DNA of 64,000 nucleotides, taken from Mercurialis annua. Its lineage: Eukaryota > Streptophyta > Magnoliopsida > Malpighiales > Euphorbiaceae. Below, in pieces: positions 34,547 through 46,434 of the stretch (positions are counted from its first letter, which is position 1; each line of letters begins with the position of its first letter). The position numbers were made by a program, and so were the translations under genes. A model generated the notes under the pieces. That model searched no databases. It was not told where the DNA came from and was given only the letters and a program-made list of their open reading frames with translations. The DNA lies in the NCBI RefSeq assembly GCF_937616625.2, contig NC_065570.1:45499665-45563664 (forward strand), in the 5' to 3' direction.

Positions 34547-34619
34547 GAGATTTTATGATAAAAAAGTGAACTTAAGGAATTTCGTGAATGGAGGCCCTAA
34601 AATCAGACACGGTGGATGA

Positions 34620-35340
34620 TTTTAAACTTATTTCTACATTTTAATATAAAATGTTTTAATTGTAAAATTTAAGGTTAGTGACTAATTACATTATTGCATA
34701 CAACACACTATTCTTTTTCAAAATCTAATTAAAATTACAAACTAAAATAATGTAAATCAATATCTTTTTATAGAGATAATTACAACTTACCTCCTAATGA
34801 CAGATGTTAGATCAACATTATTTGTTCTTCTATGAATTTTTAAAAGTCACATGTTTTTCGCTTAATGTTTGATCAAAATTCACTTTTATTTCCTTCCGTC
34901 AAAATTAAAACATAATTGACCCGTGATTTTTTTTAAAATAATTTTATAATTTTATAAAATTAGAAGAAAAAAATCCAAAAAAATCCATTTAATTTATTTA
35001 TAATGATTTAATAGATAATAAAAAATTTATATAAAAAATTTAAAATATGTTTAATGAAATTTTAAAACTAAATTAGATTTTTTTAAAATAAATTAGAAAT
35101 AACATGTTTTGTTTTGATTCTATTTACAAATTTAATAATACAATATGTTTTTGATGTGACTTAATTTTAAATCATACAAATTTTAAATTATATAAAATAC
35201 AATAAAATTAAACTTTTTAATGAACTACTTTAATTTAATTAATTTTTAATTTGTTTTTTATGAACGAAAATTGTATAAAAAAGCTAAAAAAAGGCGAACC
35301 AACACTCAGAAGCAAAAGCGCACAAAAGAGAGGCAAATAC
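34620..35340. other. AT-rich spacer
   Basis: Very AT-rich, with no convincing gene, terminal repeat or array seen. Confidence 0.4.
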
Positions 35341-35551
35341 AAACCAAAATCATCCAAGAAATATATAATCCAGATTTCTAAACAACACTAAATTAGAGTA
35401 GGAAAAAGACAGATTATAATATTTGTAGTAATTTGTAGTCATAGTGATGCTAGCAAAAACCACATCCTCATCTGAAGTGTTCTTTCTCCTGAAAAATTCG
35501 CATATTCCTACTTTTCTAAAGATTCCATATAGTAAACATCCAAATTTCAAA

Positions 35552-35890
35552 CTACAACTCAGAGTATGGGCTTCTATGAATCAAACTTAGCCAAAGATGA
35601 ATGAATTCTTCAAGAGAGCGGGGCTTCACCCAAAGCAATCCAACCTTCGAGATACTCAAATTCCAAACAGAACTAGCAAAGGAACAATGCATGAAGATGT
35701 GATCATTTGTTTCCGATTCTCTGCAAATACCACACCTATTTGTATTTGCTGGAATAATATTTCGAGAAGCAAGGAAGGAACAACTCGCTACCCTTCCACG
35801 AAGAGCTGTCCAGACAAAGAATTTTATCCTTGGAATAGCCACTGAATACCACATATTTTGTAAACGCTGTCTTAACAGCTCATTAGCTGC
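35552..35890 (-). pseudogene. LINE reverse-transcriptase zinc-binding (zf-RVT) fragment
   Basis: The minus strand encodes LLRQRLQNMWYSVAIPRIKF, FFVWTALRGRVAS, then NRCGICRESETNDHIFMHC. This is the typical plant LINE zf-RVT region downstream of reverse transcriptase (KFFVWxALRGR, C-x2-C...H-x3-HC). Only this 3' piece remains. It is opposite in orientation to the LINE at 36.9-42.0 kb and so is a different insertion. Confidence 0.82.
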
Positions 35891-35940
35891 GCATCAATAT
35901 TGGTGCATATACAATCCTGTTGTCGCCGAATAGATAGCAT

Positions 35941-36265
35941 GAACTACTAAAAAATTATGTTTTAGCAACGCATTTTTGCGTCGTTAAAACACCAAAATCC
36001 GTTGGGAAAGCAGTTTAGCGACTAAATATAATTGTCGGTAAAACCTTTGTCGCAAAGCGAATTCGTGACAGACTTAAACATCACTCACATTTTCCAACAT
36101 ATTTATCTCTGTATTCGTCGCTAAAAGTTGCCAAAATGTTTTGCGACGGATTAATCTGTCGCTAAATTTAGCGACAGATTAATCTATCGCAAATTGCCTT
36201 GATTTAGCGACGAAATCTGTCGCAAATCACAACAATTTAGCGACGGAAATCTGTTTCTAAATCAA
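35941..36265. mobile_element. CACTA-related relic
   Basis: GAACTACTAAAAAATTATGT resembles the start of the 6967 CACTA element. Copies of TTTAGCGACGGAAATC, GCGACAGATTAATC and their complements match its subterminal repeats. The right terminus is missing. Confidence 0.65.
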
Positions 36266-36330
36266 GTATGTAATACTCTGTTAATACCATAAAGTGAACA
36301 AAAGGAGTATTAAACAAAAATGTAAAATAA

Positions 36331-36710
36331 GAGCATCTCCAATGCAATGCTAAAATGAGAATGAGTTATTTATGTTGTAATTTAGCATTAAATTTTAAAA
36401 ACAAACTCCAATGCAATGCTTATAGTCTGTTGATTTTTTATATAATCCGACGATTTTCTTAATAAAGTGTCCCCACGAATGTAGTGCAGTGTTTCTAGAT
36501 TTAATTGACCATAAGCAAGATTTGTTAGAGATAAAATTTTATTAAAAAGCTCATTATTATATCAAATATGAACAAATAAATAATATTAAAATAAATAAAA
36601 AAATATTTGATTACAAAATATTAAATAAAAAAGATAATAAATAATCATTATTGTAAATAGTTATAACACTTTTTTTTAACATTTTGCATTGAAGATAAAA
36701 TTTAAATGCT
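36331..36710. mobile_element. Degenerate MITE (GAGCATCTCCAATG type)
   Basis: It begins GAGCATCTCCAATGCAATGC with a further CTCCAATGCAATGCT copy inside. A weak inverted counterpart, TTTTGCATTGAAGAT, lies near 36680. The boundaries are uncertain. Confidence 0.45.
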
Positions 36711-38307
36711 ATGCTAAATATAGTATTTTTTTATTATCTTTTCTAAAACGCCCCCCATGCAGAACCCTAACCCTAAACCTCCCCTTCACCGCCAATAAAA
36801 CCCTAACCCTAACCACCGTCCAGCAACCATCTCCGGCTATGAAGATCAGCGTCAGATTACGAAACATGTAGTTTCAGATTTCTTCGTCCTGTAGATAATG
36901 CAAAACAGATTGGATTCTCTCTCAGTTGAATATAATTATTATCAGACAATTTAGGTTGCGTGCCTATTATTCTCGGTATTCTGATAATAAGCAACAGGTT
37001 AAGCAAGTTATCAAGAAACAGGTTGTGCAGAAAAAGAAGGAGATTACACGACCTTCTTTACGTGACAATCGAACCTTTGCTAAGGTGGTTTCTGCTGAGA
37101 GCAGTTTCCTAGATTTAGCGAATTCCGAGTATACAATTCAAGATACTATAATTCATCTTTCATTAAATCATAATTTGGTTAGGAAACAAATATGGATTGG
37201 CTTGAAAGGTCAATTGTGGCTACATTGGATTTTGCTCAATTATTTGATTTCTAAAGATATTATCTTTGATAATGTCTCTATTATTGGAGGCTGTATGATT
37301 ATCATTACGTTTGAAACAATTTTGGATGCGATGATGTTTCTAGATGGAAAATAAAAACAATTGATAGATTTCTTCTATTCATTCACTAAGACAGTTGGTT
37401 TTAACACACTCACCCTTCAAATGACTTGGTTATCAATTTCAGGCATCCCTCTTTCGATTTGGTGCCCAGAGGTTTTTGTCAGCATAGCTAATTATTTTGG
37501 TGATTCAGTAAAGGCCCATCCTCTAGTTTATGTTAAGGAACGTTTATACTTCGGGTCAGTCCTTATCTCCACAGCAAATACATGAATTAATAAAACTTTG
37601 CCGGTTGTTTTCGGAGATTTGAGCTTTACTGTCTGTGTCTTCAAAATTGACCATCCCGTTTACTTCAGCAAATAATATCATTCAAGTTCAAATTATGAAT
37701 ATGAGCTGTATTCAGAGGAAGAAACTGATGATGCTAATTTTCATGTCGAGGATCAAAATCAGCAAGGTCTCTCTTCTTCACCTGATGAGGTGAATAATCA
37801 AAATGCTACAGACCTAAAGGATAACTCTTTAGCGCCTGTCGTGGATGAACTTCAGAGTGCTAAAAATTCCTTTATCTGCTGCCAAAGATCATCCGTCCAA
37901 TCTGGAATTAATAGAGGAAATTTCTACAGTTCCTTTAACTCCTAACAGCATCGATGGAGCTATTATTTTAGATGCAACAGTTACTCACATGGATAACAGC
38001 CCGATCATAGACCTTTCTATAGTTTCAATCAGAAAGAAAAAGCCACATATGATTATTTTTCCTTCTGGGAATCTAAAACCTTCTTCAGCTCGTGTCTCTT
38101 CAGATACTTCTTCTGCAGATTTTGCAAACATGAATCAGTTGATTTTATCTGCAAAAGAGAAAGTTGCAGCTGGGTCCTTTGAAGAAGCTTTAAAGATATG
38201 AGACGTGAGTCATTATTTGGGATTTTTTCACAGTGATCATAAGGCAAATGCTGTCAATCAACTGCTGAAAAACTTGGAGCAAGATCTAGAGAATTAGAGA
38301 TCTTGAA

Positions 38308-39051
38308 TTGTCTTTTCATCAAGGTATTTGTTGTTTTCTTATGTCGTTGCCGTTTAACTTCGTATTGTGGAATTACAAAGGTGGATTACAAAGCCATCAA
38401 AAGCAATGTTTCATTCGTAACTTGGTGGGTAAATACAAATTTTCTTTTATTGGGTTAGTCGAATCAAAAAAAGAAAATATTGATGCTTTTCTTATTAACA
38501 AACTTTGGCCGAATTTAAATTTTAACTTTGATTGCGTTCCGTCAATTGGGGTGTCTGGTGGCCTCTTGATTATGTGGAATACGGTTCTTTTGCATAATGT
38601 CTCTGTTGTGAAAGGTTCTCGTTGGATTTGTATGTAGTTCTTTTTCGGTACTTATAACATCAGGCATATTCTCATATACGCTAGTAACTTAGCCTCGGAA
38701 CGGTTGTCTATATGGGCTGAACTGTTGCCTCTTACTTTTTTTCCTGGAATGGTTTTTGTTAGCGGTGACTTCAATGAGATTCTGATTCCAGAGGAGCGTT
38801 TTAATTGTGTGGGGTACTCTCCGTCGATGTTAGCTCTTTGTGACTTTCTCAATGAATCTGAGTTGCTTGATCTCCCGCTTCAAGGCCGTAACTTCACATG
38901 GAGAAACTCTTTTTCTAGATCAAGAATTGACAGATGCTTTGCTTCATTGTTAGATTCAAATACTTGGTGTTATCTTTCTTTATCTGCTCTAAAGGAAGGG
39001 TTTTCTGATCACGTTCCTTTAATGTTTCAATCTGATTTAAGTATTTACTAG
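38308..39051 (+). pseudogene. LINE ORF2 endonuclease relic
   Basis: The frame opens with FNFVLWNYKGGL, followed by FIGLVESKK (counterpart of the usual QETK metal-binding block) and GVSGGLLIMWN. An in-frame TAG at 38635 is followed by VFVSGDFNEI, GRNFTWRN, SRIDRCF and SDHVPLMF. These are the N, D and H catalytic blocks of the exonuclease/endonuclease fold. The first Asn/Glu block is altered. It is nonfunctional as it stands. Confidence 0.78.
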
Positions 39052-39402
39052 GGGCCAAAGCCGTTTCGTTCCATTAACCCATGGTGGGATAACTCATAGT
39101 TCAGTTTGTTTGTCTTAAACTCCTACTGTCGATCTCTTCTAATGATCAGTCCGCGCCTTTAGTTCGCAAGTTGAAGGAGCTTCAGACCAAGATTAAAAAA
39201 TGGAATGTGGATATTTTTGGTGACCAAAATAGGAAAATAAAAGTTCTTACTGCTGAGGTTTCAGATCTAGACATAGTTGCTGATACACGGCCCCTCTCTA
39301 AGGTCGACTCTACTCGTTTTGCTGAAGCTAAAAGCGAGCTATGGAAGGCAGAGAAAAAAGTTGAGAGATTGTGGTCTCGAAAATCCAGACTGAAATGGTT
39401 TA

Positions 39403-40842
39403 TGTTAGTGATATGCACTAGGTCAATCATTTTTGACCATGTTTTGACTTTATCATTTTATTATTTATTGATTGGCAGTTTTTATCATTTTATATTAATG
39501 ATTAAAATACTTTAATGGTTAATTCTTTCTAAGGTCATCGAGTATGTGACTTGATAGTAGAACCCTTAGGTTTAATAAAAGAATTATATACCATCTATCC
39601 CTAGTCTTAATAGAACATTGAGACTAGTATGATGTTGACTGATGATTATGTTTTACTAATCATGTATATGAGATATTAAGTCAAATCATAGGTGCTATTT
39701 GAGAAATAAGGCACTGGATGACCCACTGTGAGAATACTACATAGATCACTGTCATAAGTAATTCTCATTACAGTTCTATTAGTATAATCCTTTGACCTTG
39801 AAATCATCATGGATTTCTACATAGCTATTTCATATTTTGATACAGTCTTACATTATCTTTAACAGGATAATGGAATAGATTGTGATTGGATATGAAAGTA
39901 ACTATGTGAGAAATGTGAGTGACTGAGAAGGAATTTGTCCCTCATTTATTTGAGTAAGATATCTATGGGCCCCTTGAAGAAGATAGACTGAAGAAAATGC
40001 ATGGCCATGCTAATTGATAAAAAGTTATCATTTTCAGTCTACTTAGAGTCAAGAAACTAATGATTGAATGTTATAAGGATGACATAACTATGCCTTATAT
40101 TCAATCTGGATATCGAGAGACAAAGGGATTAAAATATTATTGTAAATGGTTAAATCGGATTATCGATATTCATATAACTTGGGTAGTCATAATGTCTTGC
40201 TAGAGGCCACTTATGACTTGTGAGCTGAAATAGGGATTTCGAGCCTACTGCCAACGTTATATGAACCTACAGGGTCGCACACTAAGAACAGGCCCAAAAC
40301 AGTTATGGGTTGTACAAGCCCAATTCGAAATTTAAGGATAAGTGTTTTCCTTAATTTATTATTTTTGGAAGATAATAAATATAGTAATTAATATATATGG
40401 ATAATTATCAAAAAGGAGTTTTTGATAAACATAAACTTGTAGAATTGCAATGAGATTGAAATTCGAATTTGTCTCAAACCCTAGTGTTATTTATCACTAT
40501 AAATACTCATTAAACAGTTGGTTTGAGGATCACGAAATTCATTATTCACTAAATCACTAAAATTCGGAATTGCTTGTGAAGCAATAGTGCTAGCACACAA
40601 ACACTAGTTTTGGCTAAGGTCTGTTCGTGTGGATACTCGTAGAGGATGCGTTCTTTTGGAGGCGTTTCTGATCCGAGGCCAGGTATCACCAAAGTGAACC
40701 ACCTCCTTCCTTCCTACATTGCTGTTGAATTCGACATACAAGTAAGTAATTATTCTGTTAATTCGAATTACATGGATCTTGGTTTGGGTTTTTAGATAAA
40801 TTTTTGAAATTCCGTTGCGTTATGAACCTATAAAACCCAACA
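39403..40842. mobile_element. Solo LTR inserted in the LINE
   Basis: The 1440 bp segment begins TGTTAGTG and ends ACCCAACA (TG...CA). A perfect 5 bp duplication, GTTTA, flanks it (39398-39402 and 40843-40847). Removing it and one duplication copy rejoins the LINE frame as ..RLKWF | IEGDQDSKFFY. There is no internal primer site, polypurine tract or protein, so it is a solo LTR of a family otherwise absent from this window. Confidence 0.88.
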
Positions 40843-41188
40843 GTTTATTGAGGGAGATCAGGATTCTAAATTCTTTTATAGTATTGCTTTTAAGCACTTT
40901 CGGGAAAATCTTATTTCAGCTATTTCAATTGATGATGTTACATACTCGGAGCCGGCTGATATTAATAATCAGATTAGATCCTTGTTCTCTAGTCTTTTTA
41001 CCAAGCCTCATGTTGTTCCTACAAACTTTTCAAGTCTTGTTTTCAAACGGATTTCTCCAGATCAATCTTCTCATTTGATGAGGTCTTTTATCGAAGATGA
41101 TATTTTTTGCGCTTTTTGTTCTTGCATTGAAAGCTCCGGGTCCAAACGGATTTAACTTTTATATTTACAAGCGCTCTTGGGATTTTCT

Positions 41189-41332
41189 TAAGGCATAATT
41201 ACTTAAAAAAAACCCCACTTTGTAACTTTTTTGTGTTTATACCATGATCTAGGAAAAAGTTCAATTGTATCCTATTTTGAGTTTTCATGTTTCATCCTTT
41301 AATTAATTAAATTATCAAAGTTTTTAAATTTG
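41189..41332. mobile_element. Truncated copy of the GGCTTAATTACTT MITE family
   Basis: AAGGCATAATTACTTAAAAA, AACCCCACTTTG and TATACCATGATCTAGG match the left arm of 31305-31798. Only the left about 140 bp is present, cut off by the MITE at 41333. Confidence 0.65.
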
Positions 41333-41667
41333 GAGGTCACTGTACTTTTCAAAAATTGCAAAATGGTGACTGAACTTCAAAACGTAACATTTTAGTTACT
41401 ATACTATTTGGTTATGTTAAGATAGAAGGATTTTTGGTCACCGAAGAAAAATATTTCGAGTCGATTTTTTGTTGATTGTATGTATATATGAAATATAAGA
41501 TATTATTTGTCATAAATAATCAAAATTTGATTACAACATATGTATAATTTGACCGTAAAACACTTAAAAACCTTCCAAAATCACATATTTGAAAGTTTAG
41601 TAACCATTTTGTTACGTTTTGAAGTTCGGACACCATTTTGCAATTTTTGAAAAGTACAGTGACCCCT
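41333..41667. mobile_element. MITE with about 55 bp inverted repeats
   Basis: The left end GAGGTCACTGTACTTTTCAA and the right end TTGAAAAGTACAGTGACCCC are inverted. The match continues through AATTGCAAAATGGTG and CTTCAAAACGTAAC on both sides. Non-coding; inserted in the LINE remnant. Confidence 0.85.
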
Positions 41668-42116
41668 AGAATCAATTACCCAAATTTGTCATTTTGGAGG
41701 TTAGAGACATTTTCACGAATATTCATATAGTTTCCTGCGAACTTTTGCAATTTCAATGGAGTGTTGTTCATAAGGAGGTAAATTATCTGGCTCATACTCT
41801 AGCGGCCATGGTTGTTGAAAACCCTTTTACATTTCTTGGATTTTACTGCCTAATGCCTATCCAATGTTGTTTTAGTCATTCAAAACAATCAAATCGACAT
41901 CGTTCTTTTCTTCAGAAAATACACCTAAACCTTCACTAGGCTATATGATGAGAATTATGAAATGATTAGATTGTAGGATCCATATTTTGTAGAATGTGCT
42001 TAGATTTGAAAAAAAAAAAATACGCAAGGTATTGATTTTTTATGACAACCCTTTAAATACTATTATAATATTTACTACAACTAAAATAAAAAACTAACCA
42101 ATAACATTAAAGTAAC

Positions 42117-42640
42117 AAAGCATAATTACTTAAAAATATTTCACATTTTTGACTTTTTTCATTTATGAAACGACTTTTCAAACATTTTTGGCATAAGTTT
42201 AAGTATATTTCAATTTTAGCAAGTTAAACATATTTATAAAAAAATATCATTTGAAAAATATAGTTAATTTTTGTAGTATTTTGGTTCATTTTAATGTTAT
42301 TATTGGTAATAAGAAAATGATGTATACGTTAAGAAGGTATCAACCAAGTTGAGATATTCAAGTGTGCCTCAATCTTTTATTGTTAAAATACTAATTTTTT
42401 TGATTTGTGGCCAAATTTATTCTTTTTTCATTTGGAAAATACTTGTCAAAATTATGCTATAGTTGATAAAAGTTAATTTTTTTGTCATAAATAAAAAAAA
42501 GACTTTGATCTTTTTTTTAAAAAAAAATCTTAATTGAAATTGAAATGTACTTATTGAAATTTTGCTAAAATTAATAATTTTTAGAAATTGAGCCATAAAT
42601 AAAAAAAATCAAAAAAGTTGTAATTTTGAATGTTCAGAAT
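42117..42640. repeat. Decayed foldback repeat downstream of CNL gene A
   Basis: GCATAATTACTTAAAAATAT resembles the left end of the 31305 family. Weak inverted similarity links CTTTTTTCATTTATG at 42155 with CATAAATAAAAAAAATCAAA at 42592. It was probably a member of the same MITE group. The right end is not resolved. Confidence 0.4.
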
Positions 42641-42813
42641 AATTGAAAAAAACCAATAGCTTCAAAATTGCAGTTTTCTTTATTGAAAGAATACCTAAAA
42701 GAAAATTATATTGAAAATTACAACAGCAGCAACAACAAAATCACCAAATACAATAGCAAACAAGCATTTCATCAGGGGAAAAAAAAGTAAAAGCTTATAT
42801 ATTACATGTTTGA

Positions 42814-45800
42814 TCAATTTTGTATGCAGACATTCCGCACATGAGATATTCTAGTCCAATCCTCACCAATTCTATCTTCAAGCCTCGTTGACAGCTCCAT
42901 CATTTTGCTTAATTTTACTTCACGAAGGCTCGTAACAAGCTGCAGTCCATCGGGAAGACTTCTCAAATTCACACAATGTCTCATCTCCAACTCTTTTAAA
43001 CTGCTCAATGCTCCTTCCTCCACAATCCAATCCTCCAGAAAGTTCAGCTCCCAGAGGTTTAGGATTTCAAGCTTCGGAAATCCTCCATAACTGCACATCA
43101 TTTTCTTTCCGACAAACGATCTCGCTAATAATCTCAGAATTCTCAGGTTGGGAAGCTTGTCTAGTATTTGCATTGGATCATCCTCTGCTAGTTCAGATCC
43201 TGACAACGTAAGTTCTATTAGGTTTATCGGAAACTTGGACAACAACTGTTGATTCTGTAATTTTCCGACCAAGTATACATCAGAGAGATCAGTGTGGTCT
43301 AATAAAGACCCTAAGTGAATATCCCAAGGCTGACCGGTTTCGTCGTATGATTTCAATCTCAAAGACTGAAGGCATTTCAGATTCATAACCCAATTAGCCA
43401 CAGCTTTTAGTTGTGAGGTCATTGCATCCTTTTGAGATGGCACTGAAATTTTGGACTTCACACCCAGCTTTCGTATACTTAACAATGTATCCATACCATC
43501 TCTCACTGGACTATTCTCATCTATAAGTACGCCTCGAAGTGTTTGAAGATCCTGAAGGGTGATGTCATCTTCATGTTGAGGAACAAACATGCTGCGAAAA
43601 TTGTCATCCAGGAACAAATGTCTTAGCTTTTGCATCTTCCAGATTGAACTAGGGAGATTACTTATGCAAGTTCGCTTCAAATCTAGCGTTTGCAGGTTCA
43701 ACAATTTGTCGATGAATATAGGAAGTATCTCCAGGTAAGTTGACCTCAGACCGAGGTACTTCAACCGAGTGAGTTTACCAACTAACTTTGGCAGTTTTGG
43801 CCTGTACACATTTTCAAGATCCAAAACCCACAAAAAGAGGAAGCTACCACTCGAGATGCAACGATCAAGAAAGTTCTCCATATCTTCGCCAGCTCTGCTT
43901 CCTTCTCGAGTGTCAAAGGACAAAAATGAGACAGCATTTTTATAGCAAGGGAATATAGAAGTGCTGTTACCATGGATATGATCAAAGATGGCATCATTTG
44001 GATTAAGATGATCAGCAAGACGTCGCGCTGCAGGAAAGCTGAGGCTGCTAGTAGTATTACTACTCTCTAAGTGATTATGTAGAAAAGTAGCTTTTTGGGC
44101 TTTTGAGAACCAGTGTACTCGCAGCGCCTCGGGTAGGCAACATGTTTTAACCTTCCCTCCAAGTTTCTTCTTTGTTACTTGAACCATATTGCAATTGATC
44201 AACTCTCTCAAGCACGCCTCTGCAGTAAGTTCAAATGAATTTTCATCATCTGGTTGCCGTCCTAAACCCTCTGCAGTCCACAAAGCAACCAATATTCTTG
44301 CAGGGACCTTATAGTCCGCCGGAAACAATCCAAAGTAGAAAAGGCATCTCCTCAAATGCAAAGGCAAAGTCTTGTTGATTTCTGTTATAATTTCCAACCA
44401 GGGATCTTCGTCTTGGTTCATGCCGTTGAGCAGCCTCAACCACTCATCAGGAGTTGCAACTGTTCGTGACAATAGTTGACCCAATTTGATGATCAACTTT
44501 GGCAATCCTCCACATTTTCTTAAAATGACTTTCTTTAAATTCACTTCTAGCTCTGTAGGGATATTTACCTTTACAACATCTGTGAACAAATCCCAGCTCT
44601 CTTCTTCACTCCGAAGATGGAGTCTGTAAGTGAAATCAGTTTCAGTGACCGTTGGAGCTTCTGATAGGTGGTTGAGTGTCAAAATTATTCTACTGCCATT
44701 TGATTTATCTCGGACTTCTCTCTTGATTCTTTGCCAGAAGCTACTTGCATTTGAACCATCAAGGACAATGAGAGACTTATTACTCCCAAATAAAGAATCA
44801 ACCATCTGTGCCATAATATTATTCCCACATGGAACATTAGCACCCGTAATCTCTTCTTCTGCAGCACGATTTTTCTGAATGTTCAAAGATGTGTATTGTC
44901 GGATATATGAATCGTAATATTGATTCATAAATCCTATCATGTCTTCATAAGACATCCAAATACGATGAGGGAAATGATGTACAATAGCCCGACTGTGAAA
45001 AATTAGTCTTGCAAGACTTTTTTTTCCAATTCCTTTAATACCAACTATTGAGACAGTGAGGCAGCGAAGATCTGGTTTTAACAGCTGTGCGGTAATTGCA
45101 TCTGCATCCTCATCAAAGCCAACTTGTGCAGCACTTGCCCCTGCATTTGGATCCACACCTTCCTCATCAACGCCACCTTCAGCTTGATCAACAGGAGCAA
45201 CAGTAGTGGTATCAGAAGATGATTCAGAACTTGGTTCTATATCTTCATCTAGCACATTTACATCCTCGTCGAAGTCAACTTGCATAGCCTGAAGAGCATT
45301 TGGTGGTAGAAATCTTTTGCTGTCTCTCTTCCAAGTTTTTCGATTGAAAACATAAGTTCCCTGTTCAATTTTTATAACTTTACTTACAACACCCAATACA
45401 TTAGCAGAAAGATCAGCAACCTTAGATTTTAGTCGATCCAGCTGCTGGATAAACTTACGTTGCGACATGAATTTATGGGGAGTCCAGAGCAAGCTTTTGA
45501 AATGTTGAGAACCTTTCTTCAGATGTTGCTTGTCCGTGAAAAGGCCGATAGCATTCTCAGCTGAGCGGCAGACATCCCAAAATTCTTCTACCCATGCTAA
45601 TTTTTCTTCACTCTCTTCTGCTGATTCAACTTTTAAAAGTGAATCTTGCAACAATCTGAACTCATCTCTAAACCACATGGATTGCTTTCTCACTGCAGGT
45701 TTAAGCTGCATTTGGCTAGCTAAGACTTCAAACTCTTTTACAAGAGGAGCAACGAATCTGTTGTTGCCTATGTCCTGAGAGTATAAGTCGAAGGAGCTTG

Positions 45801-46434
45801 CCCATGAACCAGCACATAAAAAAGTGAAAAATCCACAGGGTATGTCTGATAGGAGTAGGATACTCCTAGTATTTAGATAGTTTTCGCATCGCTTTATTGT
45901 GTTTTAACATGTGTTTTTAGGTGTTTCGGTACCTTATTGCGTGTGTTGGCGTTTCAGGTGATTTGGAGCGTTTGCGGAACTATTTGGGCTAAAAAGAGTG
46001 AAGAATCAAAGAAATATCAAAGTTGGAAGCATGAGCGAAGAGTTAAAGAGAAATCAAGTTTTCAGAGCATGTGGTATGTCAACCTTGAGTTTTTCTAGTT
46101 TGATCCTGAGTTTATAGTGATCAAGCAAATCCAGAACAACTAGAATGTCAAAGAAATGCTTTGGTGCATTATAGAAAGTCAAAACATATGGAATTAAAAC
46201 ATATTTCCTACTTCTTTGGCTTGATCTTTCTATCAGTTCGTTGATCACGTCTTCAAGATCATAAATAGCTCCCCTTAATATTTTCACCGACCCGTGTCTT
46301 GCTGAATCTGCATTTTCACGGAGATAGCTCTCAATCCATTGAATTTGATCTTCTAGTCCAAGCAATGCATCTGATTCTTGAATTAGAAGATTGGTTAATT
46401 TCCCCAACACAGCTAGTACAATTTCTCTCGCCAT
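42814..46434 (-). pseudogene. CNL (CC-NB-ARC-LRR) resistance-like gene A, interrupted
   Basis: The frame starts at ATG 46434 (MAREIVLAVLGKLTNLLIQE, an Rx-type coiled-coil start with YDLEDVINEL). It runs to a TGA at 46054 inside a 226 bp insertion. It resumes in the same phase at about 45846 and continues to a TGA at 42814. From the internal ATG at 45711 the open part has 965 codons. It holds a P-loop (GIKGIGKKS, 224-232, where the usual Thr is Lys), kinase-2 LIVLDGS (314-320, second Asp missing), GSRIILT (339-345), CGGLP (400-404), CLFYFGLFP (456-464), LPE in place of MHD (526-528), then LRRs. An acidic Ser-rich segment (about 149-202) is bounded by QVDFDED and QVGFDED and is absent from gene B. 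The paralogue at 51831-55313 shows the expected intact layout. Translation of the downstream part alone is possible but untested. Confidence 0.85.
45847..46072. mobile_element. 226 bp insertion in CNL gene A
   Basis: It is flanked by the 8 bp direct repeat GGTATGTC (45839-45846 and 46073-46080). It lies between coding parts that align without a gap to gene B if the insertion and one repeat copy are left out. It starts TGATAGGAGTAGG and ends CAGAGCATGT. Text such as GTGTTTTTAGGTGTTTCGGT and GGAGCGTTTGCGGAAC looks like plant LTR sequence; this is my impression only. It brings in-frame stops on the minus strand. Confidence 0.75.

Larger units (their letters stand above)
36838..42020 (+). mobile_element. 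Decayed LINE (L1-type) with nested insertions
   Basis: ORF1-like frames at 36926-37585 carry FAKVV and LTLQMTWLSISGIPLSIWCPE, as in the DUF4283 region of plant LINE ORF1. ORF2 pieces follow: an AP-type endonuclease (38308-39051), the pre-RT linker (39171-39400), RT start KFFYSIAFKHFRENLISAIS (40848 on), APGPNGFNFYIYKRSWDFLK (to about 41190) and an RNase H tail VHKEVNYLAHTLAAMVV (41687-41938). An A-run ends it at 42009-42020. Frameshifts, stops, a large RT deletion, a solo LTR and MITEs make it inactive. Confidence 0.8.

Noticed and set aside
34259..34619. Frames of 89-95 codons across rDNA and the GC-rich repeat
   Set aside because: One runs through 18S rRNA sequence; both depend on the minisatellite.
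36766..36815. CCCTAACCCTAAACC-like telomere motif
   Set aside because: Only two short interrupted runs in what seems to be the LINE 5' region; not an interstitial telomere array.
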